Shown in pieces: positions 7,942 to 14,821 of a stretch of 17,530 bases of DNA. The DNA lies in assembly GCA_002084385.1 (NCBI GenBank), contig NBLS01000010.1, positions 1 through 17,530 on the forward strand, written 5' to 3'. Below the pieces are notes generated by a model. The model ran no database searches and had not been told where the DNA came from. It saw nothing but the letters and a program-made list of their open reading frames with translations. Position numbers and translations under genes: made by a program. Source of the stretch: Desulfobacteraceae bacterium 4572_19. Its GTDB lineage: Bacteria; Desulfobacterota; Desulfobacteria; Desulfobacterales; NBLS01. The first letter of the stretch is position 1; the number at the start of each line of letters is the position of its first letter.

Positions 7942-8793
7942 TTATTTTACTGCTGAAAAAAATCCAGCTTTAAAAAACTCCCGATTAAGGCGGGCAATAT
8001 TGGTGATGGATATATTTTTGGGGCATTCCACTTCACATTCGGTTTCGTTTGAGCAGTTGCCAAATTTTAGTTTATCCATGGTTTTTATCATTGCCATAGC
8101 TCGTTTTGCAGCCTCTGGTTTTCCCTGGGGAAGCAAAGCAAGTTGGGAAATTTTTGCACTTGTAAAAAGCATGGCAGAACTGTTCGGGCAGGCAGCAACG
8201 CAGGCTCCGCATCCAATACATGCGGCAGCATCCATTGCAAGCTCAGCTATTTCCTGTGGGATAAGAAGAGTATTGGCATCCTGTGCACCACCGGTATTTA
8301 CAGAGATAAATCCACCAGCCTGAATAATTTTATCAAAAGCACTTCTATCCACCACAAGGTCTTTAATAACCCTGAATGCTCTGGAACGCCAAGGCTCTAC
8401 CACAACAATATCCCCATCATTAAAGTTGCGCATATGAAGTTGACATAGTGTTGTGCCTTCTTTATGACCGTGGGGACGGCCATTTACCATGGCACCACAC
8501 ATTCCACAAATTCCTTCCCTGCAATCGTGATCAAAAGCTATGGGATCAATATTTTTTAATATAAGATCTTCATTAATAATATCCAACATTTCCAAAAAGG
8601 ACATATCGGTTGAAATATTTACAGCATTATACGTTTCAAGCTTTCCCTTGGTATCTAATCTGCCTTGCCTCCACACCATTAATGTTAGATTTATTACGTT
8701 TAAGTTTTTATCTTTGTAAGATGTTGTATTATTGGGGTTTTTATTTTTTGTTGAGACGGTTTGGTCATGGTGGTTATTTTCAGTTGATATCAC
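7942..8793 (-). CDS. sdhB: Succinate dehydrogenase/fumarate reductase iron-sulfur subunit
   Basis: SdhB passes electrons between the flavin of SdhA and the haems/quinone of SdhC. All cluster ligands are visible in the 283-residue product: Cys91, 96, 99 and 117 for [2Fe-2S]; [12 protein letters not shown] (Cys192, 195, 198, 202) and Cys247, 253 and 257 for the remaining clusters. The start is GTG, overlapping the sdhA stop codon as GTGA, with a strong AAGGAG site inside the end of sdhA, so the two genes are translationally coupled. The first 30 residues are a polar, Asn/Thr/Lys-rich stretch ([10 protein letters not shown]...) before the usual start of the ferredoxin fold. This is an unusual extension, but the coupled start supports it. 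It is the last gene of sdhC-sdhA-sdhB. Confidence 0.96.
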   Translation of the reverse strand: MISTENNHHDQTVSTKNKNPNNTTSYKDKNLNVINLTLMVWRQGRLDTKGKLETYNAVNISTDMSFLEMLDIINEDLILKNIDPIAFDHDCREGICGMCGAMVNGRPHGHKEGTTLCQLHMRNFNDGDIVVVEPWRSRAFRVIKDLVVDRSAFDKIIQAGGFISVNTGGAQDANTLLIPQEIAELAMDAAACIGCGACVAACPNSSAMLFTSAKISQLALLPQGKPEAAKRAMAMIKTMDKLKFGNCSNETECEVECPKNISITNIARLNREFFKAGFFSAVK

Positions 8794-10724
8794 TTGTAAC
8801 TCCTTTGTGTTAATTCAACATTTTTAAATTCCAGTTCTTCCTTGTGCAATACAGGGTCAACACCATATCCCGTATATTCCCATGCGGCAACATAACGATA
8901 ATGTTCGTCATTGCGTTTTGCCTCCCCATCTTCTGTTTGAAAAGCTTCGTTAAGGTGGCATCCACATGACTCTTTGCGATTAAGGGCATCTATTATCATA
9001 AGTTCATTAAATTCCATAAAATCTGCAACTCTAATTGCCCTTTCCAGATTTTGATTAAAGTCTGAACTTACACCGGCTACTTTTACATCTTTCCAAAATT
9101 TATTACGAAGAGTTGAAATTTGTTCTTTTGCTTTAAGAAGTTTTTTTTCATTTCTTGCCATTCCACATGCATCCCATAAAATTTTTCCAAGTTCTTTATG
9201 GAAATCATCGCAGGTTCTTACACCACTTTTTGTGCCATTTCTTGTACTGTTTATTGAAAGTAATTTTTTAATTTTCTTTTTTAGAATTTCTTCGGATTCT
9301 TTAAAAGCAGGATGTTGTATATCTATTTTTTTTCTCGAAGATTCTGCAAGGTAACCGCCTATAGTATAAGGTAGAATAAAATAACCATCGGCAAGTCCCT
9401 GCATAAGTGCACTTGCGCCGAGTCTATTTGCACCATGATCTGAAAAATTTGCTTCCCCAAGAACAAAAAGCCCCGGCAGATTGCTCATTAAATTATAATC
9501 CACCCAGAGTCCGCCCATGGTATAGTGGGAAGCCGGATAGATTTTCATTGGTGTTTTATATGGATTTTCGTTGGTTATTTTTTCATACATTTGGAAAAGA
9601 TTGCCATATTTTTTTTCAATTACATCTTTGCCATTTCTTTTAATAGCATCTTTAAAATCCAAATATACTGCAAAACCGGTATCTCCTACACCCCTGCCAA
9701 GATCACACTGTTCTTTTGCATTCCTTGACGCAACATCTCTTGGAACCAGATTTCCAAAACTTGGATATTTTCTTTCAAGAAAGTAATCCCTTTCATTTTC
9801 CGGGATTTCATTTGGAATTCTTTTATCATTTGGTTTTTCAGGAACCCATACACGTCCGTCATTGCGAAGGCTTTCACTCATTAAAGTCAATTTGGACTGG
9901 TAATCTCCATGAACCGGAATACATGTGGGATGAATTTGTGTAAAACAGGGATTTGCAAAATAAGCACCTTTTTTATATGCGGCAATAGCAGCTGAAACGT
10001 TACATGCCATTGCATTGGTGGAAAGGAAAAAGGCATTACCATAACCGCCTGATGCAAGAACAACCGCATCGGCAGCATATCTTTCCATTTTACCTGTTTC
10101 AAGATTTCTAACAATAACTCCCCTGGCTTTTCCATCCACCAGAATAATATCAAGCATTTCCCGACGGGTAAAAAGTTCTACTTTTTTTGCTGCTATCTGT
10201 CTTGAAAGGGCACTGTATGCACCAAGTAAAAGTTGCTGACCTGTTTGCCCTCTGGCATAAAATGTTCGTGATACTTGGGATCCGCCAAAACTTCTGTTCG
10301 CAAGCTGACCTCCGTATTCACGGGCAAATGGCACACCCTGGGCAACACATTGGTCAATTATATTGGAACTTACCTGGGCAAGTCGATATACATTAGCTTC
10401 CCTAGATCGAAAATCCCCGCCTTTTATTGTATCATAAAAAAGCCGTTTTATGCTGTCCCCGTCATTTTGGTAATTTTTTGCAGCATTAATACCACCCTGG
10501 GCGGCAATACTATGGGCACGTCTGGGACTATCCTGAATACAGAAAGTTTTAACATTATAACCAAGCTCTGCCATGGTTGCAGAGGCAGACGCACCAGATA
10601 GACCTGTTCCTATTACAATTATATTGTATTTTCTTTTATTGGCAGGGTTCACAAGTTTTAAATTAAAACGATGATTATCCCATTTTTCCTCAAGGGAACC
10701 TTGGGGAATTTTTGCATCAAGCAT
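8790..10724 (-). CDS. sdhA: Succinate dehydrogenase/fumarate reductase flavoprotein subunit
   Basis: The 644-residue product catalyses succinate/fumarate interconversion on the cytoplasmic face of the membrane. The FAD-binding fold is at the N-terminus ([19 protein letters not shown], about 35-53), followed by the covalent-flavin region [13 protein letters not shown] with His71 as the likely attachment residue. Substrate-site motifs are FTQIHPT and [11 protein letters not shown], and [14 protein letters not shown] closes the FAD site. Its length and the CAB gene order fit the B-type (Bacteroides/Desulfobacterales/Wolinella-like) enzymes, which can run as quinol:fumarate reductase or succinate:quinone reductase. 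Direction cannot be told from sequence. It lies 58 nt after the sdhC stop codon, with a decayed repeat between them, and has its own AAAGGA site. It is intact, unlike the genes immediately downstream. Confidence 0.97.
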   Translation of the reverse strand: MLDAKIPQGSLEEKWDNHRFNLKLVNPANKRKYNIIVIGTGLSGASASATMAELGYNVKTFCIQDSPRRAHSIAAQGGINAAKNYQNDGDSIKRLFYDTIKGGDFRSREANVYRLAQVSSNIIDQCVAQGVPFAREYGGQLANRSFGGSQVSRTFYARGQTGQQLLLGAYSALSRQIAAKKVELFTRREMLDIILVDGKARGVIVRNLETGKMERYAADAVVLASGGYGNAFFLSTNAMACNVSAAIAAYKKGAYFANPCFTQIHPTCIPVHGDYQSKLTLMSESLRNDGRVWVPEKPNDKRIPNEIPENERDYFLERKYPSFGNLVPRDVASRNAKEQCDLGRGVGDTGFAVYLDFKDAIKRNGKDVIEKKYGNLFQMYEKITNENPYKTPMKIYPASHYTMGGLWVDYNLMSNLPGLFVLGEANFSDHGANRLGASALMQGLADGYFILPYTIGGYLAESSRKKIDIQHPAFKESEEILKKKIKKLLSINSTRNGTKSGVRTCDDFHKELGKILWDACGMARNEKKLLKAKEQISTLRNKFWKDVKVAGVSSDFNQNLERAIRVADFMEFNELMIIDALNRKESCGCHLNEAFQTEDGEAKRNDEHYRYVAAWEYTGYGVDPVLHKEELEFKNVELTQRSYK

Positions 10725-10755
10725 CTTTTGTAATATCCTTTTTTAAATTTTATAT

Positions 10756-10810
10756 CGTTTACAAAAAAATGTAACAGGCTGTTTATGTAAAAACGAGGTG
10801 CTTGTAAATA
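10756..10810 (+). repeat. Degenerate composite of repeat families 1 and 2 between sdhC and sdhA
   Basis: GTTTACAAAAAAATGTAACAGG (from 10757) resembles the GTTCACAAAAAAATAACTTG start of family 2. The following CTGTTTATGTAAAAACGAGGTGCTTGTAAA resembles the family 1 right arm CTGTTTATGCGAAGATGAGGTGCTTGTGAA. The last five codons and the stop codon of sdhC (KHLVFT) read through this arm, in the frame where intact copies would give HLIFA and a stop. Confidence 0.6.
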
Positions 10811-11439
10811 TTTAAAAAAATTGGTAAAAATCCAAATCCAGTTGCTATAATCAAGCTTAATATTATACTTGTTAATTTTATACATGGTGTATAGTTAGGG
10901 TGGTCTATCCCAAGTGTTTGAAAGGCACTCCAAAAACCATGACTTACATGCACAGCCACAAAAAATATAGCTGTAATGTACAACACCACATATATTGGAT
11001 TGTTAAAAGCTATGTCAACAATTTGAAAAATTGTCTGGTTTGTTTTATCCACAAAGTGAAAGTTAAAAAGGTGAAAAATAACAAAAGCAAAAATAATAAA
11101 ACCGGTATAAGGCATGGTCATAGAACCTATACTTCGCCCGCCACCGTTTTTCTTTACTTGATATTTTACAGGTCTTGCAGCAAGATTTTTAAAAAAAAGA
11201 ATTGTACCGAATATAATATGCACAGTAAAAAGAGCAAGAAGTATCCACTCTGCAACAATTAAAACAGGTCCAAGAGTATGAAGGTGTTTTGCATACGAAT
11301 TAAAAAGCTCCTGTCCCCCATAAATTGTAAGGTTTCCAAGCAAATGAATAACAAGAAATCCACAAAAACAAAGACCCGTTACGGCCATTATCATTTTCTT
11401 TCCTACGGATAAACTAAGTATTTGAGTTAGCCGGTTCAT
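10783..11439 (-). CDS. sdhC: Succinate dehydrogenase/fumarate reductase cytochrome b subunit (B-type, dihaem)
   Basis: This membrane anchor carries two haems b and the quinone site in B-type enzymes. The 218-residue product has five predicted membrane helices (about 15-36, 58-83, 110-130, 147-170, 185-208). Candidate axial haem ligands are among His32, His74, His123, His164 and the neighbouring VHVSHGFWSAFQ motif, which is typical of the cytochrome b558 family. An AAGGAT site precedes the ATG. Only 20 nt separate the start from repeat copy C, so any dedicated sdh promoter must lie inside that repeat or in the nuclease gene upstream. The C-terminal KHLVFT is encoded by a decayed repeat arm. 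The membrane core is unaffected. Confidence 0.95.
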   Translation of the reverse strand: MNRLTQILSLSVGKKMIMAVTGLCFCGFLVIHLLGNLTIYGGQELFNSYAKHLHTLGPVLIVAEWILLALFTVHIIFGTILFFKNLAARPVKYQVKKNGGGRSIGSMTMPYTGFIIFAFVIFHLFNFHFVDKTNQTIFQIVDIAFNNPIYVVLYITAIFFVAVHVSHGFWSAFQTLGIDHPNYTPCIKLTSIILSLIIATGFGFLPIFLNIYKHLVFT

Positions 11440-11459
11440 ATTAAATATATCCTTTTTTA

Positions 11460-11616
11460 GTAACCGTTCACGAACAAGAAATGTGATTTTTCGGTAATCT
11501 CACATTTGTAAGCGTTTAAAAGTGCCTTATATTCGCATAAACAGCTTGGCATATAATAGTTGTCCTAATATATGCCAAGCTGTTTATGCGAAGATGAGGT
11601 GCTTGTGAACGCTTAC
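11460..11616 (+). repeat. Palindromic repeat family 1, copy C (full length, best conserved)
   Basis: This 157-bp element has two modules. Module 1 (11460-11507) starts GTAACCGTTCACG and forms a hairpin from AAATGTGA (11479-11486) and TCACATTT (11500-11507). Module 2 (11508-11616) is a 109-bp palindrome: outer ends GTAAGCGTT/AACGCTTAC and a perfect 24-bp inner stem (11532-11555 with 11569-11592) around a 13-nt loop. The outer arms are imperfect, ending TGCCTTATA on one side and GATGAGGTG on the other. It begins 5 nt after the nuclease-gene stop codon and ends 20 nt before the sdhC ATG, leaving only the ribosome binding site. It contains no open frame and no transposase. Confidence 0.95.
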
Positions 11617-11621
11617 CTTTT

Positions 11622-12515
11622 TTATTTAGCAAATTTCCAAATATCTTTGATTAAAAAATTATCAAATGTTTTTATGTGATCCTTGAGAATATCCTCTGTT
11701 TTCATATTCGGTCTAATATCAAGGTAATACACTCCATCCAAAGGATTCAGTTTTATGGTGTAACCTTTAAAGTGTCCCGGAAGAAACGTGTCATTAATAC
11801 CATATTTGCCTTCTTTGCCTTTTCGTTGAACATCATTTAAAAAAATAGCAAAATGAGGCGTTTGTGTATCTGTCAAGCGATTGTATAAAAATTTGTCGAT
11901 AAAAATCTTGTCAATTCTATCTTTACTTGATGTCTTGACTGAGCCAATTGCTTTGGTTACATCATCTACCTTTATGATCAAATCATGTTGGTATTTCATT
12001 TTGAATGCTTCAGATCCATTGATTTTGACAGGAACAGCAATAGTGCCGTCAGTAACATCAATGCCAACTTGCTGAATAATCAAGCGTATAAACCTTTCAA
12101 ACAAGTCACCATTTATTTTTCTTGCTGTATTTGATTTTTTCGCTGGCAATGCATCCAACGCTGCTCCTATAGACTGTTGGCAGGTGTAGATATAGTCATT
12201 TAATAATTTCCTGTTCTTATTGACTTTCGCAGTAGCACTTTTTATATTGTTCAAAATATCTAAAAATTTTTGTCGATTTGAATCAAATACTTCAAGGGAA
12301 AGCATAAGATTGCTATTGACAGGTCGGGTTACATTATATGTTCCATCTTTTTTGTATTGGAAAAATCTATAATTGTTTTCATTTCGGGAAACAATAACAG
12401 CCTGCAATTTTGTTTGTATAAATTCCAGGTAAGTGAGACAAAAATCCGAATAATCTGCTATGGATAAAAACTTGTTTTTGTTTGTTACCGTAGCAATAAT
12501 ATTTTTTAAATTCAT
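11622..12515 (-). CDS. Putative type II restriction endonuclease (PD-(D/E)XK fold, SVK motif)
   Basis: This 297-residue protein is encoded directly after a DNA methyltransferase, with an ATGA stop/start overlap. That is the classic arrangement of a type II restriction-modification pair. The C-terminal half carries HDLIIK...GSVKTSSKDR: Asp178 and Ser192-Val-Lys194, the S-x-K variant of the PD-(D/E)XK nuclease core. In CCGG-family enzymes such as Cfr10I and NgoMIV a similar SxK is completed by a Glu supplied from elsewhere. Here Glu140 in the preceding helix (GDLFERF) is a candidate, which is inference. The N-terminal 120 residues are helical and may bind DNA or mediate dimerisation. I do not recognise a named isoschizomer. 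It is intact, and repeat C starts 5 nt after its stop codon. Confidence 0.75.
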   Translation of the reverse strand: MNLKNIIATVTNKNKFLSIADYSDFCLTYLEFIQTKLQAVIVSRNENNYRFFQYKKDGTYNVTRPVNSNLMLSLEVFDSNRQKFLDILNNIKSATAKVNKNRKLLNDYIYTCQQSIGAALDALPAKKSNTARKINGDLFERFIRLIIQQVGIDVTDGTIAVPVKINGSEAFKMKYQHDLIIKVDDVTKAIGSVKTSSKDRIDKIFIDKFLYNRLTDTQTPHFAIFLNDVQRKGKEGKYGINDTFLPGHFKGYTIKLNPLDGVYYLDIRPNMKTEDILKDHIKTFDNFLIKDIWKFAK

Positions 12516-13465
12516 CTAATTGAATTCCTTCTATTATCATTTGCCCTGTCAAAGGCAATCCATTCTTCTTTTGTTTTATACGTGACATTTTTTAAACGTT
12601 TAATTGCCCATTCATTATATTCATGGGAAAAATCACAACCTGCCCACCTGCACCCTAATTGCTCCGCAACAACAAGAGTCGTTCCTGATCCAGAAAATGG
12701 GTCAACAACCAAGTCATTTTTATTTGAAGATGCAAGCAAAAGTTTCCTTAATAACTCCTCCGGCTTTTGCGTGGGATGAGGTGTTTTTTCTTTCATACCA
12801 TTACAGGTTGTCGGAACTTCGAGAATATCTTTAGGTTTAGCACCTTGAGGATGTGGAGTCCAAACATTTTTTCGTTTTCCACCATTGCCATATTGACTCG
12901 TTTCAGCCTGCGGATGAGAAGGATATTTAAGCGTGTGTTTTCCATAGGGTATTCTTACATCGTCAATATTTATTGTAAATTTTTTACTTTTTCTAAGATG
13001 AAGTATACTTTCATGTGAACGTCCCCAGTCTTTTCCTAAATTAGCCTTATTCTTATAATACCAGACTATCCATTTACAGCCTTTGAAATATTTCATAGAT
13101 GGGTGCTTTAAATCAGCTAATATTTCTGAAAAACCACATATATAAAGCGTACCTGTTTTTTTTAAAACACGGGCAGCCTCTTTAATCCATTTCATTGACC
13201 ATTGAATGTATTTTTCTTGGCTTTCAAATTTGTCCCAATGTGCTTTTTTTATATTGTACGGAGGATCAGCAAAAATAAGATCAACAACTCCACTTTCAAT
13301 ACTTTTTAACCATTCAAGGCTATCTCCTTCATATAAAACATTACCATTTCTCCCATAAACCGGAAAATAAGAAGTGTCATCTATAGGCGGTAATTGTTCG
13401 CCCTTCATTGGGGTATCAAATAGTAAAAGTTGCATTGGATCATTTTTTTTCTTTTTCATTGGCAT
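12512..13465 (-). CDS. DNA methyltransferase, beta class (N6-adenine or N4-cytosine)
   Basis: The enzyme transfers a methyl group from S-adenosylmethionine to the exocyclic amino group of a base, here presumably protecting the host from the adjacent nuclease. Catalytic motif IV, ADPPY (66-70), comes before the AdoMet-binding motif I region DPFSGSGTT (255-263). A PHPTQKP motif X is at 229-235. This order defines the beta class. DPPY is compatible with either adenine or N4-cytosine methylation, so the base cannot be called. The target recognition region should lie between residues about 120 and 225. Its 317-residue length is typical. The start used is ATG at 13465. A second Met two codons on is possible, and the ribosome binding site is weak. 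The gene order is methyltransferase first, so methylation can precede restriction. Confidence 0.94.
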   Translation of the reverse strand: MPMKKKKNDPMQLLLFDTPMKGEQLPPIDDTSYFPVYGRNGNVLYEGDSLEWLKSIESGVVDLIFADPPYNIKKAHWDKFESQEKYIQWSMKWIKEAARVLKKTGTLYICGFSEILADLKHPSMKYFKGCKWIVWYYKNKANLGKDWGRSHESILHLRKSKKFTINIDDVRIPYGKHTLKYPSHPQAETSQYGNGGKRKNVWTPHPQGAKPKDILEVPTTCNGMKEKTPHPTQKPEELLRKLLLASSNKNDLVVDPFSGSGTTLVVAEQLGCRWAGCDFSHEYNEWAIKRLKNVTYKTKEEWIAFDRANDNRRNSIR

Positions 13466-13545
13466 ATATAGTGTTCTCTGTATTTACATTACATAGCGAT
13501 CCATAACACCAAGTTAAGGGGATAGGTGAGAACTTAGTTAATGCG

Positions 13546-13676
13546 TTAAAAGTTGGAAAATGACACATTTGTTTTTTGACTGGCATTCTCTTTGTGGATA
13601 ACATCGAACCCCAACGTTCTTAATGTTTTTGCTATATCACGAGCATCATTTACAGACACTCTAATTTTTAATTTTT
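13546..13676 (-). pseudogene. Remnant of a caspase-like (peptidase C14) gene
   Basis: On the minus strand, just past the ATPase stop codon, an unannounced frame reads KIRVSVNDARDIAKTLRTLG then FDVIHKENASQKTN and runs to a stop at 13546-13548. The block VNDARDIAKTLRTLGFDV with a following NAS is the conserved helix/strand near the start of bacterial caspase-like p20 domains (usually preceded by ALLVGISNY). The upstream strand, the catalytic His and the Cys are all absent, and there is no start codon or ribosome binding site. This is a fragment of about 40 residues left after deletion or rearrangement. From 13466 to 13545 I see nothing recognisable. Confidence 0.6.
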
Positions 13677-14812
13677 TAATCTTGTGCAATCTCCTGAACA
13701 AACCGATTTAATCCTATTTCCATGCTTTTGCCTTGTAATTTATATTTTGTCAATGTTGGATTATAATATAAAAAATTATTTTGTACTAAATAGCTTAACT
13801 CTTTACGTAAAGCTTTTTTATCGGCATAAAACCCTTGAGTTATAATGGATTTTAGAAAAGACTCTTTAACAAAATTTTTATCTTGTACATATTTATTGAT
13901 TTCTCGTAAAAGTTCTGTTTTTGAAGCATCTAAAACAGCATATTCCTCAAAATAGCTTCTTGCCTGAAGCATATAGTGTTCTATAATTTTTTCCATTTCC
14001 ATGGTGTTTACTTTTCCATTGCTGCATATTTTAAAAAGTCGTCCAAGTAAAGAAGAAATTTCCCATATACTGCCACCAAAATGTTCCCAGATATATTCAA
14101 TTTGGGATATATTTAAAGAGTAATCTTCAATCTTGGATTCTTTTTTCAAGTTACTTAACCAATAAACAATATCTTCTTTAGAAAGATAATCAATTTCAAG
14201 AAGTTCACTGGTTTTTCTTAATTTACTGTCATTATATAATTTTTCAATAAAATATCCATCGGAACTTAAAAGTATTATATGGCATAGATGACTCTCTTTT
14301 GTCATTGCCACAAAAAAATTAATAAGTTCTTTAATAAGCTCCCGTTGGGAATTAAAGTAGATAAAATTTAAAGCCTGAAGTTCATCTATTATGATTACAG
14401 GTTTAATTCCTTTGGAGTTTAAATCTTGAAGTTCTGCTTTCATAACATCAAAAGGATCTAACTGTTTGTCTTTTATTTTTTGTTGCATTTGAACGGTTAG
14501 TTTAAAAACCTTTAAATTGTACTGCCGTGTTTGGATGGTTTTTTTTTCATGGGGATCTTCTATGGTAAAAAACCGTTGTAAAAAATTCTCGTAATTTACT
14601 ATTAATGTTTCACGCAAGTTAAAGAGCTTAACTGAAAACTTTTTTTCATCATTTAGAAACCTTTCAACAAATTTATAAATAAGCGTGGTTTTACCACTGG
14701 ATTTAGGTCCGTAAAAAAACATAATCTGTTCTGGACGCTGTTCCATCCAATCTTTTAAGTAATCAATCTCTTGCTGACGGTTAATAAAAGCAGGTTCTTT
14801 TTTATATTTCAT
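13676..14812 (-). CDS. Archaeal-type AAA ATPase (ATPase_2/PF01637-like) with winged-helix C-terminus
   Basis: The 378-residue protein opens with FINRQQEIDYL, the family's usual lead-in, then Walker A GPKSSGKTT (35-43), Walker B VIIIDE (139-144) followed by LQ, and a sensor-like LLSSD (181-185). Residues about 290-365 look like a winged helix (KELSYLVQNNFLYYNP). These ATPases are related to STAND regulators, are often multicopy in some archaea and deltaproteobacteria, and have no single known role. The gene begins 9 nt after the solute-binding fusion. Its ribosome binding site (AGGGAA) overlaps that gene's stop codon, so the two are very probably co-translated. It is cytoplasmic, with no membrane segment. 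The caspase relic right behind it hints at a former three-gene unit. Function is not assignable. Confidence 0.88.
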   Translation of the reverse strand: MKYKKEPAFINRQQEIDYLKDWMEQRPEQIMFFYGPKSSGKTTLIYKFVERFLNDEKKFSVKLFNLRETLIVNYENFLQRFFTIEDPHEKKTIQTRQYNLKVFKLTVQMQQKIKDKQLDPFDVMKAELQDLNSKGIKPVIIIDELQALNFIYFNSQRELIKELINFFVAMTKESHLCHIILLSSDGYFIEKLYNDSKLRKTSELLEIDYLSKEDIVYWLSNLKKESKIEDYSLNISQIEYIWEHFGGSIWEISSLLGRLFKICSNGKVNTMEMEKIIEHYMLQARSYFEEYAVLDASKTELLREINKYVQDKNFVKESFLKSIITQGFYADKKALRKELSYLVQNNFLYYNPTLTKYKLQGKSMEIGLNRFVQEIAQD

Positions 14813-14821
14813 AGTTGTTCC

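Noticed and set aside
9407..9943. Several overlapping plus-strand frames inside sdhA
   Set aside because: All antisense to conserved SdhA sequence; no independent coding evidence.
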